NCBI GenBank assembly: GCA_027946555.1
Contig: JAPEVC010000160.1
Location: forward strand, 1 to 64,000
DNA: 64,000 nucleotides
Origin: Gnomoniopsis sp. IMI 355080
Lineage: Eukaryota; Ascomycota; Sordariomycetes; Diaporthales; Gnomoniaceae
Direction: 5' to 3'
Made by a program: the position numbers and the translations under genes. Shown here piece by piece: positions 8,476 through 21,391 of the stretch (positions within the stretch are counted from its first letter, which is position 1; the number at the start of each line of letters is the position of its first letter). Under the pieces are notes generated by a model. The model saw only the letters and a list, made by a program, of their open reading frames with translations. It ran no database searches and was not told where the DNA came from.

Positions 8476-10986
8476 TCAAACTCTCCCCAAGATCTTCCTA
8501 ATCTGTCCCCTTCTAGCCCCGCTCTGTTGCGAGTTGAAACTCGGATACTCCTCCAAGGATGGGCGCCCATTCGTCGCTGCCTCATGTGCGTAATATCCCG
8601 CATCCTCCTGTACACTGACCTTCTCCGGCCGAGGCGGAGGTGGCGGTGGCGCTGACGAGGGGACCGAAGGCGCGCCCGATCGCGACGGCGACGTGCGCGC
8701 TGGTGCACTGTAATAGTCATCCTCAGGCACGGGCTGGTACTGCGCCGTCTTGGTCCTGGCCGAGGGCTGCTCGATGACCCCGTTCGTGTAGCCGTTGGTC
8801 ACCGTCGTTGTCGCCGTGGCGGGCGGTGGTGCCTGGGGAGGAGGCGCCTCCCTTCTTCTCGGAGGCTTCGGGGCGGATCGCGAGCTCGGCGCACGTCGGG
8901 GCGTCTCACCGCCGACGACGGCGTCGTCGTCAGATGTCTCCTCGCCGTCGTCGGACACGGCCTCATTGGCGTACATGCGCAGCTCCTTGCGCATGGCAAG
9001 ACTGGCGCAGACGTCCTTGGCGTCTTCGATTGCGCGCTTGCGCTGCTTGAGGAGCATGCGCCGCTCGCGTGTTTCCTTGTTCTCGGCGGCGATGGCTTCG
9101 ATCGTGTCGGTGGACATGGACAGGCATTTTACCGACTCGAAAATGCTGTACATGCCCAGTAGCAGGTGGCGCTCGACAACTTGCATGATGACGTTGCGGA
9201 TGAAGGACTTGGCGGTCAGATCGTAGTAGATGAGCATCTTCTCCAGCACTTCCTGGGCCTCGCTGTAGGTTTGGCCGTCCACCGTGGCCGAGCGCTGCCA
9301 CCTGCGGAGCTTCTCTTCGTATTCCGGGTCGTAAGGCTGTACTTCGAGATGCATGTCGTTCGTCAACAAGTCAAGCTCAGCTTGTGCCTTTTCCATCAGG
9401 AGCCGCATCTGGGGATCCAAGAATTGCCTACGCAGGGGCTCATGCATACGTTTCGGCCAGGCGTACTCGATGAGTTCTGACAAGAATTCGTTGCACACCA
9501 CGCCGAGATTGTCCTTGTGCTCCTGCGCGAGCTTCGGCCAGTACTCGCTGTAGCTCTGGAAGAGCATGTACACAGCGCGCGGCTTTGCGTCTCCGGGGAA
9601 CTCGGAACCGCGGATCTGGGTCAAAAGTGTTTGCACTTCTTGGCGCACGTAGTTCTGCTTCTGCGCCTCGGCGGTGCTCGGGTCCGGGTGCTCGCCATTT
9701 TCGCTGCTAGCAAAGCCAAACTTGCGCCCGTGTTGTCTGATGCGTTGGCTGAAGCTGTCGTTCTCCTCGGCGGCGCGGGCGCGGAGGTTTTGCGCGGGCG
9801 TACCACGCGGATCAGCTGTCATGCGGAAGAATTTCTTGCCGGGCGGGTTCTTGTAGAAGCCGTATACGGCTGGAATGACGAGTTCTTTGGAGGCGCTGAA
9901 GAGTTCGACGAGTTCTATTCGCATTTCTTCCGGCGTGTCTTTGCCCTCGCCCATGGATTTGAGCTCACCGTCTGTCTCATCCAGAGCCATCTGAATTTGT
10001 CGGCGAAGTGTCTTGACGTGCCGGCCAATGTGTCGCTGCAATTGGGCGGAGAGCTTGGCTTTGAGCGCCTCGGCGCCACACATCTCGGACGGCAGGGCGC
10101 GCCATTTACCGCGGCCGAAGAATTCCTCTTCCTTTTGCTTGCGTTCGCGAGGAGTCGGCCATGGTTGGCCTGATTCACGCGGGCTCGGGTTCAGAAGCAC
10201 GTACCAGCCAAGTTTGAAGACATTGGCTTTGTCCTTGTTGTTGACAAGGTCGATGAACTTGTCTTCGAGACCGATGGACTCGCACAGATCGGGCTTGGTG
10301 AGGACACCGATGGTGCGAGAGCCAGTGGGGTCGAAGGTGCGGGCCTTAGTGAGAATGGGAGCTTGCACATAATCCGAGTTGCCACCAACAACGGCTAGGA
10401 CAATCGTGCGCGAGCTCTTCATGTACCGGTCGCAGAGGGACTCAATTGTCTTGATATCGTCGAGTGACTGGTCGTTGTTCGCATTGCGCACTAAGCCTGG
10501 CAGATCCACAAGCGTGAGAAGCGGTAGATCCGGACCTCGCTTCTCCACCACGAGGATATCTCTTGCTGCAAAGCGCCCTGGGATATTCTTTGGTGCAATC
10601 AGTTCCACGGCGTAACGCATCAGCTGCTCAAAGGACATATTCTGATCCACGCTCCCGCCAAAACTCCGCAGCGCCTCCTGGGCCTTCAAGTCGCGGTGCT
10701 TGTCTGGGATGATGGAGACTTTGAGGCTGGTCTCTGCTGCGCGGCGTAGCCGAATCTCGGTGGCAAACCTCGTACACGCACCAGCATCGCGAGGAAACGG
10801 CGTGCCCGTGATGGCTTCAAGAACGGAGCTCTTGCCGGCAGACTGATCGCCTACGACACAGATTTGCGGAAGCTTGACATTGTCGAGCTGGGCAAATTGG
10901 AGTTTGTCGATGAGCTCCAAGAGGCCGCGTTGTTCGTCGGCGAGGCCTTGCGTATCAAGCGCTGAGTCCAGGCCTGTGGAACCCAT
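8476..10986 (-). CDS. Dynamin-like GTPase with proline-rich C-terminus
   Basis: An 836-residue protein read from ATG 10986; the open frame continues 20 codons upstream but only from a GTG. The dynamin GTPase signature is complete: G1 GDQSAGKSS at 46-54, a Thr in the switch-1 region (CTRFATEI, about 71-78), G3 DLPG at 161-164 and G4 TKPD at 230-233. A helical middle/stalk region follows, then a GTPase-effector-like segment around residues 580-680 (IYYDLTAKSFIRNVIMQVVE, then ERHLL). From about 690 the tail is acidic, then Pro/Ala/Arg-rich with a run of seven prolines (PPPPPPP), a typical ligand for SH3-type partners. There is no PH domain or transmembrane segment, as in fungal Vps1/Mx-like dynamins. 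It belongs to the large fungal group of dynamins distinct from Vps1 and Dnm1, with unassigned membrane-remodelling roles. A second, shorter relative lies at 37379-39894. Confidence 0.88.
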   Translation of the reverse strand: MGSTGLDSALDTQGLADEQRGLLELIDKLQFAQLDNVKLPQICVVGDQSAGKSSVLEAITGTPFPRDAGACTRFATEIRLRRAAETSLKVSIIPDKHRDLKAQEALRSFGGSVDQNMSFEQLMRYAVELIAPKNIPGRFAARDILVVEKRGPDLPLLTLVDLPGLVRNANNDQSLDDIKTIESLCDRYMKSSRTIVLAVVGGNSDYVQAPILTKARTFDPTGSRTIGVLTKPDLCESIGLEDKFIDLVNNKDKANVFKLGWYVLLNPSPRESGQPWPTPRERKQKEEEFFGRGKWRALPSEMCGAEALKAKLSAQLQRHIGRHVKTLRRQIQMALDETDGELKSMGEGKDTPEEMRIELVELFSASKELVIPAVYGFYKNPPGKKFFRMTADPRGTPAQNLRARAAEENDSFSQRIRQHGRKFGFASSENGEHPDPSTAEAQKQNYVRQEVQTLLTQIRGSEFPGDAKPRAVYMLFQSYSEYWPKLAQEHKDNLGVVCNEFLSELIEYAWPKRMHEPLRRQFLDPQMRLLMEKAQAELDLLTNDMHLEVQPYDPEYEEKLRRWQRSATVDGQTYSEAQEVLEKMLIYYDLTAKSFIRNVIMQVVERHLLLGMYSIFESVKCLSMSTDTIEAIAAENKETRERRMLLKQRKRAIEDAKDVCASLAMRKELRMYANEAVSDDGEETSDDDAVVGGETPRRAPSSRSAPKPPRRREAPPPQAPPPATATTTVTNGYTNGVIEQPSARTKTAQYQPVPEDDYYSAPARTSPSRSGAPSVPSSAPPPPPPRPEKVSVQEDAGYYAHEAATNGRPSLEEYPSFNSQQSGARRGQIRKILGRV

Positions 10987-12437
10987 GGTCACAGGTCGTC
11001 GTACAGCTCGGCTCAGTGATGAGGATGTGTAAATGCTTGACAACACCTGGGGAATGACGAATGGCGGTGATAGTAGTGGGGATGTTGTTGATCAGGAATG
11101 ATTGATTAAGAGTAAAGAAAAGTGCATAAATTGTGTTCCTGGAAGTAAAGAATGGGAGAGAGTATGGCTTTATGATGCCCGTGCCACGTCGATATGCGTC
11201 CAGGAAGATCGATGTATAGGAAACAGCTTGAATGTAAGCTTGACCACTGGGTCGGGAAGGGCGGTCCAGGTAAAGTACTCCGTAAGAAGCAATTCGGCTT
11301 CCGGAGCCGATGACGGGCAAACCATTATGACTGAGAGAGAGGCAAACTGTGGCTCACCTAGGTATTGCAATACTTACATGTGACGGCAAGGCCCGCCTCA
11401 TTTCTCGAGTAAAACGCTGCGCCAAAGAAAGGCGAGTATGTAGGTACTGTGGTACATAGTGGAAGCCAAGTATGGGGCGTCGTCAGCGTGTAAGTCCAGA
11501 TGTCGCCACCCGGGCTGTGCAAGCTGGGCCTGGGAGATTTTAGCGTGACATGACAGGCTCCCTCTCTTTCAATGCAAAGAAGCGGTCGGGTAAACTATGG
11601 CTGCAAAGAATATTCGATGGCACGTGGGGAGCGACCCACAGTGGCTAAAGCGGTATTCCGTTGTTGGCAAAGAAGGCTGTACAGCTTTCGTACTCGTTCA
11701 GGACGTTGCCAAGATAACGAGAAAACAGGCGCCAGCGAAAGTATGGAGGAACATGACGAGGCGCGTTGCGTTGCACATAAGGCGGAACCATCCATTTCCC
11801 AGTGACACATTTCAAAATCCTCTGTCTACGCTGCCTTGAGATAAGCCTTTCCCGAGAGCGAGTAAACGAGTAAGGTAGGCATAACAGTCCGGGGTTGATC
11901 CCAAAGCCCATGAGGAACTCTTCGAGGGCTGTCGCAGGTGAAGTTCACCACATCCAAGCAAATGTCAAAGGCCGCCCATTGATGAGGCGACATGGTGGAT
12001 TTGACCTGTGGCTCAGCTTGTGGCTGGGAAGTAAAGGTGGCGCAGATGTAGCCACACTATCATAACGCCACCCGTCTGGTCCGCTACGTTGATAGTAGTG
12101 ACTTTGCTTGTTTCAGCTACTGCTGCACGAGACCGTTGAATACCGGCAGGGTTACAAGGACCAGGGCAGCACGGTGATGAAGTCATTGTATGTGCTGTCG
12201 AGGAAGACCCGCATTGCCGCATGGGATGGCAGGAAGCACTTGCAGCTCAAGCCAGCATCGGAGCCGACAAGGGCCCCAGCCAAGCCCAGCAAAGCTTTAA
12301 CCAATTCATCATGTTGATGTTGACTTGTTGTCTAGGCATTGCGCGCGCCTGTCTTCCTGTCTCGAAATAGTCCTCCCGACCGAGGTTCGACGCCACCAGC
12401 ACTGGTAGCTAGCTGCATCCCGCAGCTACAAGCAGCC
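10987..12437. promoter_or_regulatory. Shared divergent upstream region
   Basis: About 1.45 kb between the dynamin gene (minus) and the channel gene (plus). Several open frames of 60-120 codons overlap one another on both strands, as expected of non-coding DNA. An ACCTAGGTA motif, a variant of the palindrome seen elsewhere in the window, is at 11356. Confidence 0.45.
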
Positions 12438-15263
12438 ATGGAAGACTTGTTCGATGGCGGCAGCCCTGGCAAAGGCAAGAAAGGCTGTGACAGCAGCGGA
12501 AGCGACATCATCCAACCTGGCGAGAAGGATACCACAGTGCAGTTGGTCATCTCGCTGGCTTTGGGTCTGACTGCCTTTCTGGCGTTCTGTGTGCGTCCTG
12601 GAAAGCACTGATTATCCTGAGACATGCACTGATGACCGCCGTTTTCTGCAGATATTACGCCCGCGATGGAAGAGCTTGTATGCCGCCAGACGACGTCAAC
12701 TGCTTCCAACCTCCATAGCACTGCCGGCTCTCCCTGACAGCTTCTTTGGATGGATACCCGCGCTCTACAGGATAACTGAAGATCAGGTGTTGGCATCCGC
12801 TGGATTAGATGCTTTCGTAGTACGTACCAGTCTCGTCTGCCCCAATGGGTCCATCCTATACCCAAAAGGAGACGCGTCTAACGAATGCGCTCGTTACAGT
12901 TCCTCGCCTTCTTCAAACTATCCATCAAGCTCTTTGCTGTCCTGTTCTTGTTTGCCGCCGTCGTTCTCGAGCCCATCAACCGCAAATTCGTCCCCGATCA
13001 GGCCGTACACCCTTCTCCCGATCCCGACCACCCTGACGATGACAACTCTTGGAACTACGATATGGGTTACCTCTGGGCCTACCTTGTCTTTACCTATTTC
13101 TTCACCCTTCTTACGCTTCACTTCACCGACAAGGAGACCTTCAAAGTCATCCGTATCCGGCAGGACTACCTCGGCACCCAGTCTACCATCACCGACAGGA
13201 CCTTCAAATTGTCCGGCATGCCCAACGAGCTGCGCTCAGAAAACAAGATTAAGGAACTTGTCGAGAAGCTCGAGATTGGCGCTGTTGAAAGCGTCACACT
13301 CTGTCGTAATTGGAAGGAGCTGGACGACCTCATTGACGAGCGCGCCACCGTGTTGCGCAAGTTAGAGGAGACGTGGAGTGTATACCTAGGTCAGAAGGCC
13401 AAACACTGCATCGACGAGAGACACCAGCAAATTAGCAACATAACAGGCATGGAACCCGACAACGATCACGCGATTGTGGACGAAGAAGCTGGGGAGACGA
13501 GCCGCTTAATGAACAGTGGAGCGCACCAATGGATCGATCGACCAAGGCCACAGACCAGGATATGGTATGGCTTGCTGGGCGTGCAATTCAAGACGCTTGA
13601 CGCCATCGATTACTATGAGGAGAAACTACGCAAAATTGACGAAAAGATTCGCATCGCGAGGAAGAAAGAATATGAGCCAGTGGACCAGGCTTTCGTAACA
13701 ATGGACTCTATTGCCGCCTGTCAGATGGCCACCCAAGCCCTCATCGACCCGCGACCAGGCCAGCTTCTCACCAAGCAAGCCCCTGCGCCCTCGGACGTCG
13801 TTTGGCGCAATACATATGCCTCGCGAACCACCCGCCGCATTCGTTCATGGATCATCACAATCTTCATTTCCATTTTGTCTGTCATCTGGTTGCTCCCCGT
13901 CGCCACTTTCGCCGGTCTGCTGTCCCTCTGCACCATCGGCAAGGTTTTCCCTGATCTGGCCGAGTTTCTCAACGATCACGACATCATGAAGGCCCTAGTA
14001 CAGACTGGTTTGCCGACTGCGGTAGTATCACTGCTGAACGTAGCGGTGCCTTTCTTCTACGATTACCTTTCCAACAATCAGGGTATGATTTCGCAGGGCG
14101 AGGTCGAATTGTCGATCGTCTCCAAAAACTTCTTCTTCACCTTTTTCAACATTTTTCTCGTTTTCACAGTCTTTGGTACCGCCACCCAAATTTGGACCGT
14201 CCTCAAGGACTCCTTCCGCGACACGACCTACATCGCCCGTCAGCTCGCTGCCCGAATCCAGAACCTCAACGTCTTCTACCTCAACTTCATTATGCTGCAA
14301 GGTGTCGGCCTCTTTCCTTTCCGTCTCCTCGAATTCGGTGCTGTGAGTCTATATCCTATCTACAGGATGGGTGCCAAAACACCTAGGGACTTCTCGCAGG
14401 TTCTTGTGCCGCCTACCTTCAGCTATGGCTTCTACCTACCTACCGCTCTGCTCGTTTTCATTCTATGCTTGGTATATTCCGTCCTGCCTCGCGGCTACAT
14501 CGTACTCGCAGTTGGACTGGTATACTTTGTGCTTGGCTACTTCACTTATAAGTACCAGCTCCTCTACGCCATGGACCAGCCACAACACGCTACCGGCGGC
14601 GCGTGGCGCATCATCTGCTACCGTATTGTTCTCGGCCTCATCGTCTTCCAGCTTACAATGGCAGGCTACCTCGTTCTGCAACTTGCCTTCTTTGCCTCGT
14701 CCCTCGTGGTGCCTCTGCTAATGGGCACAATCTGGTATTCCTACTACTGGAAACGCCAGTTCGAACCCCTCACCAACTATATAGCTTTACGGTCTATTCG
14801 GAAATACTCTGAGCGCTACGAGGACAGCGAGGATCCCAGTAGTGGTGGTGGCAGCGGTGAGGCAGAGAATGTTGTTCACGATGAGGTCTTTGGCGGGCCC
14901 GGTCGCCAGCCTATCGAGGCCTTGCGGCGGCGCCGCAGTACGATCGATGAAGATCGCGAGAAGGGCGCGCGGTTCATCAATCCCAGTCTCGTCGTGCCCC
15001 TTGAACAGCCGTGGATATATCGCGACCCGCCACCCTTGCTGACGAGGGATTCGACCGCGGGCACGGAGGCGGACGAGCCTTTCTATCGTTACGAAGAGGG
15101 AAGAGACAGTGTTGTGAATGGAGTAGGAAATGGGGAGAATGGAGGCGGTGGTCAAAGCGGCGCGAATGATGGGCTGGGCGTGGCGACTCCGAGTGGGAAT
15201 AGCAACTCCAGCTCGTTCAGTTTGGGTGACACCCATATATGGAGACAGAGAGATGATGCCTAG
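12438..15263 (+). CDS. CSC1/OSCA-type calcium-permeable stress-gated cation channel (RSN1/DUF221 family)
   Basis: Three exons: 12438-12590, 12652-12819 and 12900-15263, giving 894 residues. Both introns begin GTGCGT or GTACGT and end in CAG, and both lie in phase 0. The first two exons supply the extracellular N-terminus, the first membrane segment (VQLVISLALGLTAFLAFC) and the conserved RPRW..LY.AR...LP...FGWI.....I motif of the family; the long open frame alone would miss these. The cytosolic PHM7-like domain follows (about residues 190-400), then the RSN1_7TM pore region, starting near RSWIITIFISILSVIWLLPV and including SLCTIGKVFPDLAEFL and GMISQGEVELSIVSKNFFF. A polar, Gly/Ser-rich cytosolic tail of about 150 residues ends the protein. 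Family members are membrane channels opened by osmotic or mechanical stress. Whether this copy sits in the plasma membrane cannot be read. Confidence 0.9.
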
Positions 15264-15942
15264 GCCTATTTTGAGGCTGCACCGCGAACGTATAAGTTGT
15301 GGAGAAAAGGCGCATGCCATATTATTGCACTTGACTGAATGTTTCAGCGGTGATTCGAGTAGTTATTCTACTCTGTTTTGATGGATGGACATTCGCGAAG
15401 CGTTGAAGATATAATTCTATGGCGTTTCGCTTTGTGGGGGATGGCAGGCGACCTGATTCTTCGTCATTGCTGCATTACACCCTGTATCCGGGTCTCTCTT
15501 TTTTCCCCTTTGGTTTTCTGTTTAATCTAGTGATACCTTGCAGGAGCGGCAGCATACCCCGGGCATCGATTAGCAAACTTGATCAATTTGACTTGCTACA
15601 TGGAACTTTCCAGCTGAGCCCCTGGGACGTGTCTACACATGAGTTGTGCGGATGTGGTCTGTAAACAGCACTGCAGCGGGTGGATACCACGGGCCGTTTG
15701 ACAAGGGTCATTGCGCTAACTTACTTTGTTAGCATGTAGCTTATCCACTGACCCCTGGCGCAACGTCACTCGGCGAGGTGGTGCAGATTCCAGGCCGCAT
15801 CTTATGCTCACTGCGGACTTTGACGTCTCTCACACAAGTCCCTGTTCAAGAGGAGATGCTGAGCTGGCCTTGCATTGACAGCTGCACGACATCGACCTGG
15901 GTTTTCTGACCATGCAACTGGGACCATAATCAGCTGTTCGCC
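15264..15942. other. Intergenic, upstream of Trs130 gene
   Basis: About 680 bp between two plus-strand genes: the 3' end of the channel gene and the promoter of the TRAPP gene. An 81-codon frame at 15419 has no supporting feature. Confidence 0.4.
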
Positions 15943-18900
15943 ATGGAACAGCCCTTCTCGACATCCAAAGTGACAGGTATCGCTCCCCGACTCTCCTCGA
16001 ACCCCCTTTGTCTCCAGCTGACACGTGCTTGCACCTCTGCCCAGTCGAGTACTTCGACCCTCACGACGTCTATAAGCTTCTCGAACCAGGCCTCATTCCA
16101 CGCCTTCCACTCCGCAATCTCAATTGGCAGTCCCACGCCGGGCCCCTTCGCTCCATCGAGACACTCCACGTCGAGCTTGTCGACGCCCTCGCCGCCGCCA
16201 AAGCTCCAAGGCGCCAGCCCTCTGTCTCACCCCTCCCTAGCGCCGCTGTCGACGATGGCTTCACGACCCAATCGCTAGGTGGCGGACTACGAGCCAAGTT
16301 CGAGGACGACGCCTTTCCGACAAAACCTTACTCCCCCGGCTATGGTTCCTCAGCTGCTGCGGCCACGAGGCGACACCAAATCCCTGGTTTGCGGCGGACA
16401 CCCTATCTCAAGGTGCTGTTCGTACGATGCGACGACAATGATTCGTACAAATCTAGTGTGCGCGCCGAGGTGCGTGAGTGGGTTAAAGAGAACATTACGC
16501 AGAGCCCAAGCACTAGTTCCGGCAAGAAGGACTCACGGAATGCGGCCGAAAATCACGATGCGTTCGAATGGCTGATTGTCCATGTTGTCGTACCCAACAC
16601 TGTGGCAGCCACACAGCCTAGGACGAGTGCGGGCAAGGACGGCAGCTCTGAGGCTGCGTCGACCAAGAGCACCACTTCAAGATGGGGAAAGGGCTCGAGT
16701 ACAATACTGGAGAAGTTGAGGGCGGATTTCAATTCCTCATCGAAAACAAACGCGGACCATATCTCGCAAATCAGGATCGGCATCAACGATGTGCCCTACG
16801 ACCTCTTGCCCAGGGTGGTGCCTGCTGTTCCCACGGGATACACCGAGACCGAGGAGGATGCGAAAGTGGCCTGGGCCGAGTTGATTGACAAAATCAAGAG
16901 GTTGATCTTGTCAAGCTTCGACTTGAGAGTGACTCAATATGAGGAAGATATCAAAGAACGGGATGCCATGAGAAACCTGCCAGGTTGGAATTTCTGTACC
17001 TTCTTCATACTGAAAGAAGGTCTTGCTAGAGGGTTCGAGAGCGTTGGTCTCGTTGAAGATTCCCTCGTCGGATACGACGAGCTAAGCTTTGGGCTCGACG
17101 CGATAATACAAGAGCAGGCGGCCGCAGGCTCCTCCGAAGTCCCAGGTGGATCTTTGCTGGCATACACCGATGATCTCAAGAGGATCGCCCAGAAGGCCAT
17201 GGCTGCTGCTAGTACAGGAAGCATGGAGTTTGAGGACGAAGAATCGGTCGACTTGCAGTCCAGGGACGCAAATCCTGCGGCAAGCTTTGACGATATACCC
17301 ATCTCGGTCTACAAGAAACCCTATCGAGAACTGATTTTGGCGAACAACGTTTCAATATTCGATTTCAGATGCTATATATTTGCCCGGCAGATTTCCCTAC
17401 TGCTCCGCCAAGGCAACGCAATGTCTACTAGAGAAGAACTTGTGACGAAGTTGAAGGAGCAACAAGAGTCCGTACTCAAAGGCGTTGCTCCGCGGGCACT
17501 GCCACCAAAACAAACGGACGAATCCGAAAATTTATCAATGCTTGCCGAGATATGCAAGAGGACTCTCGAGTTCATACCAGCCGTGTCGCAGGTCATGCGG
17601 CGAGATGTGATCTCCGCTCTGACGGATCAGAAGAAGCAAGAGGCAAGTGATGAAAAGCCAGTGGCGTCGTCAGGGTACGACAGTCTCGTGACGGAAGTCG
17701 CTGAGAATATAGTCGCTTCATTCGCATTTTCTATCGCGCAGCAGATACTGGCGCAAACATCAACCGAATCCTTACCGATCCCCCCTGCCACCAGCGGTCC
17801 GACCCCTGGTGACAGTTCCGAGCCTAAAGCATCTGTACCAGAGCCAAAGACGGCATCCCACCCAGCCAGATCATCTTCACTTAGGGTCAGCACTGCTGGC
17901 AGCAGGTTGTCCTCACTTCCTAGCCCCAACGTCTTTTCCAATCCTGGAAATCGCAGAGCCAGCGTTCCCGATGTCCAGGATGCAGTGGACAAGCAGTCTC
18001 GGAAGACCGGCATGGAAGAGTTGGCATCTAGAAGAGCTGAACTTTATGCGCTGTCTCGCAACATCCTAGAGGAGGCTGGAAGGAAGCGCGGATGGAGTAA
18101 TGGTTGGCCTTCTGCGCCTGTGATAGGAGAAACTGGCATACAGCAGATGGAGGAAGTCAGCCTTGACGATGACGCGCCGAATACGGCAGAGACCACCAAT
18201 GCAGACAGCCAACTGAAGGATTCGAAGTCTGCGCAATTCACACTGGCCGGTCTCGATAGTAGTCTGCTCAGGACGGCCTTGGACAACAAGGACGACTTCT
18301 ACCGTCTTTACGAGATGCTGACAGACAAGGCTCTACGACATTACGCACTCGCCAATCATACGCACTCGGTGCTAGCCAACATGTCGGATCTCGCGGTGAT
18401 GAAGTACTATCTTGAAGACTACGCTGGCGCTGCCTCCTACTTCCTCCGAACTACTCCATTCTATGGCGAAAGTGGCTGGAGTCTATTAGAGTTGTCTATG
18501 CTCGTTATGTACTCCAAGTGCCTGCGGGAGATGAAGAGGAATGACGAGTATGTGCGCGTGGTGCTGAAGTTGCTGTCGAAAGCAGCCACCGCTGAGAGAG
18601 AACGAATTCAGAGCAAGGGCACTTTCAAGCTAGGCTACGACGACCCCAAAGACCATCCCGACCTTGATTTATTCAAAGGTTTCCTTGCGGATTTTCTTGA
18701 CGCTGCGGAATCTTTTGGTAAGGAGCTCAAGCACTCGCTCCAGAACTTCTTTACGAATATCGAACTCGAAGGCACACCTGTATATGATAACGGTCAGGAC
18801 AGTTTTGGCCTGACGCTCAAACTCCGCAGTGTGCTAGCCGACCCTCTGCCCGTCGACAAGGCAATGCTTCGGCTTGTGACGGCTGGTGGTGCACGGGAGC

Positions 18901-20774
18901 TATGGCTGGAAAACACAGAAAGTCTGTCCCTCAAATCTGGGCGAAACAAACTTCATCTGCGCTGCAACTCCATGAGTCCTGGTACATACGAAGTTGACCG
19001 CATCCAGCTGCATTGTAGGTCGTTGAAGCTCAACTTTGAGAGGCAGGCCTTCCAGCCCATCGACCGGCATGCTGTCAATCTCCGTAATCCTCACGTTGTC
19101 TTATTCCAGCGTACAGACGCTCTCAACTTGAAAGTTGAGCCCGCGACGATTGTGCAGTTGGATCGCGACAATGCGATGGATCTTGAGCTGAGTACCGGGT
19201 GGAACGATGTGTCGAAATGCGATGTCCGCGTTCGGCCAGCGACGGGCGGCTTGAGGCTCCTCGCTGCGGAGGCTCGCATTGTCGGGGAGGGAGATCAACC
19301 GCAACCTTATACACCCGAGGCGGGTTTGTTCTCCTTCTCTGATTTAGATGCTGAGTCTTCCGTCAGGCTGCGTATTCCCTTCACCACTGAGCAGGATGTC
19401 GCGAGTGTCTCTGTCAAAGTTGAAGTGAAGTATACCACCGAAAGTGGGACTTTCACACTGACGCAGACGCCATCTATATCGCTAGCCCTCAAGCTGGGTG
19501 TTAACGTGCAGGATGTCTTCAAACATTCGGCACTCTACTCTCGCTTCACCGTCTCTACCTCAACATCCAGCCCTCTCCGTCTGTTCAAATCAGAACTCGC
19601 AGATTCGGACGTCTTCGAGACAAAGTACGGTGTCCCACCGGGAAATCCGGTCATTATTTTCCCCAAGCAACCTGCAAGTCTACTTTACCAGATCAAGCGC
19701 AAGGCTGGGATCAAGATTAGCCCCAAGACCAACAAGATCATGTACCTGAAGTTGTCATATAGTGTGCTGCTGGACGAGATCACGGCTAATATTCAGGACT
19801 CGATGTCAGCCTCTCTAACGGACACCCCCTTGTGGCCGTATAGTCGTGTTGCGATACATGCTGTGCTACAACACGTGCGCCAGGACCTCACGGCCTATGA
19901 CCTGGAACGGGCAGCAATACTAGGCGAGCTACCAACTGGTTTTCTTGCGGTGACGAAATGGCAGCAGCAGTTCTTTGGCCTTGGTACTACATCGGATGGC
20001 CAAGACGCAGCTGCTTCGCTCACAGACTTCATTGTGGACTGGACAAGAAAGAACCCAATCGTTTCTGCTATGCGGTCTGTTGAGTCTGCACAGCATCAAA
20101 CTATTCTTATCCCCGTGGACATCCCCTCCATGGCCGTCGTGCACACAGCCGACATCCAATTACAACGGCCTATTCCGTCACTCGTGCAGCCGGCTGATGA
20201 CAGCGAGTCACCTGTCGCGTGCGTGAACCAATTGCTGCCCGCAACGCTGCATCTGAAGTGGACAAGGATCTGGGACACTGATCGAATCGATGGCGCAAGT
20301 ATCAAAGATGAAACAGCAGGCGACGAATTCAGCTATGAAGTCAGCGCACCAGGCGATAGCTGGCTCGTTGGCGGCCGCAAAAAAGGCCACTTTGTAATTC
20401 CTGCAGCCGACCCCGCCAGCCAAGGAGACGAAAACCTCAGCTCTTCACCGATCAACGAGGCAGACATCCCGCTTGTGATGATCCCTCTGCGCGAAGGGTT
20501 CCTGCCCTATCCGTCGGTGGAGGTGAGAGAGATTCCTCGCGGCGGCAGTGACGCTGGCGGCGGCGGGGATGGCCACGAGGGAGGGTCATCGTCGCTGGTG
20601 GGACATTGTGAGACGGATTATAGGAACTTGGGGGAGACGGTGCGGGTGGTGGCGGACCGTGGGCGGGTTACTGTTAGTCTAGATGCGAGTGGGCCTGGAG
20701 GAGGCCCGTTGGTGTTGGAGAGCGAGAGGGTGCTTGTTGGGGAGGCGGCTAGGGTGGCGAGGGTTGTTGCTTAG
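15943..20774 (+). CDS. TRS130: TRAPPII complex subunit Trs130 / TRAPPC10
   Basis: Two exons, 15943-15976 and 16045-20774, encoding 1,587 residues. The first exon is only 34 nt (MEQPFSTSKVT). Joining at CAG 16042-16044 restores KVTVEYFDPHDVY, the conserved opening of fungal Trs130. The 68-nt intron has GTATCG at its 5' end and CTGAC 22 nt before the acceptor. A 41-nt alternative ending at 16017 also keeps frame, but lacks room for that branch site and inserts nine residues. The N-terminal TRAPPC10 region (FLKVLFVRCDDNDSYKSSV-like, FEWLIVHVVVP) is followed by low-complexity Ser/Pro linkers around 590-680, alpha-solenoid sequence, and beta-rich C-terminal repeats. TRAPPII acts at the late Golgi as exchange factor for Ypt31/32 (Rab11), controlling secretory and recycling traffic and, in filamentous fungi, polar growth. 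Length is normal for the family. Likely single-copy and essential. Confidence 0.9.
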
Positions 20775-21391
20775 AGTAAGATTCAAGAAAGGAGAGGTTT
20801 TAGTGATGTTTTGCAGAGGGAGTCGATGGTATATATAGAATCAATCACGAACTTTCTCATGCGCTTGATTTCTTGATGCTTGTGGCCGGACTCGGAAGTA
20901 CACCATTTTCAATCTGATGGTTCGATATGTGTTCCCGCTCTATCGTCCGGCCTCTGGTCTTACCATGAGACTCCATCCAGTGCAGTAAGACAATGAATAT
21001 TTGCCGCTTTTCGTATCGTTTAAGGCTGTTTCTCCTGTCAAGATTGCATGAGGCGACAAGTCGACATCCGGGTAAGGCATTGCGAGCCATCGGAAATATC
21101 TCTTTGCCGGCTCGACTCACAAGCATTTCTTGTGTCATTTCAGGTATTTCGGGAAAATAATAGAGAAAATCGTGCGGGCACCCAGCCCGCTTCTTCCATT
21201 AGTCCTGATCTATCTGACAGGACAACATCTCTACCGTATAAATGTCCTTTGCTCCGGGGGTGTCTTCCTCTACTAGAAACCGATTCTTAAGATTCGAGCC
21301 AATGATAATACAGACAAAGGCTATGGGACCCTTGCAGAAAAGACGGTTAAACCGCCAACTGGATCATCGAAAGAAACCCCGTTCCAGAGCT
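20775..21391. other. Convergent intergenic region
   Basis: The tails of the Trs130 gene (plus) and the alcohol dehydrogenase gene (minus) meet here. I see no coding frame or repeat. Confidence 0.5.

Noticed and set aside
9517..10173. 218-codon plus-strand frame
   Set aside because: Lies wholly inside the dynamin-like gene on the opposite strand.
15977..16017. 41-nt version of the Trs130 first intron
   Set aside because: Keeps the frame but removes the CTGAC branch site from the intron and inserts nine residues before the conserved VEYFDP; the 68-nt version fits better.
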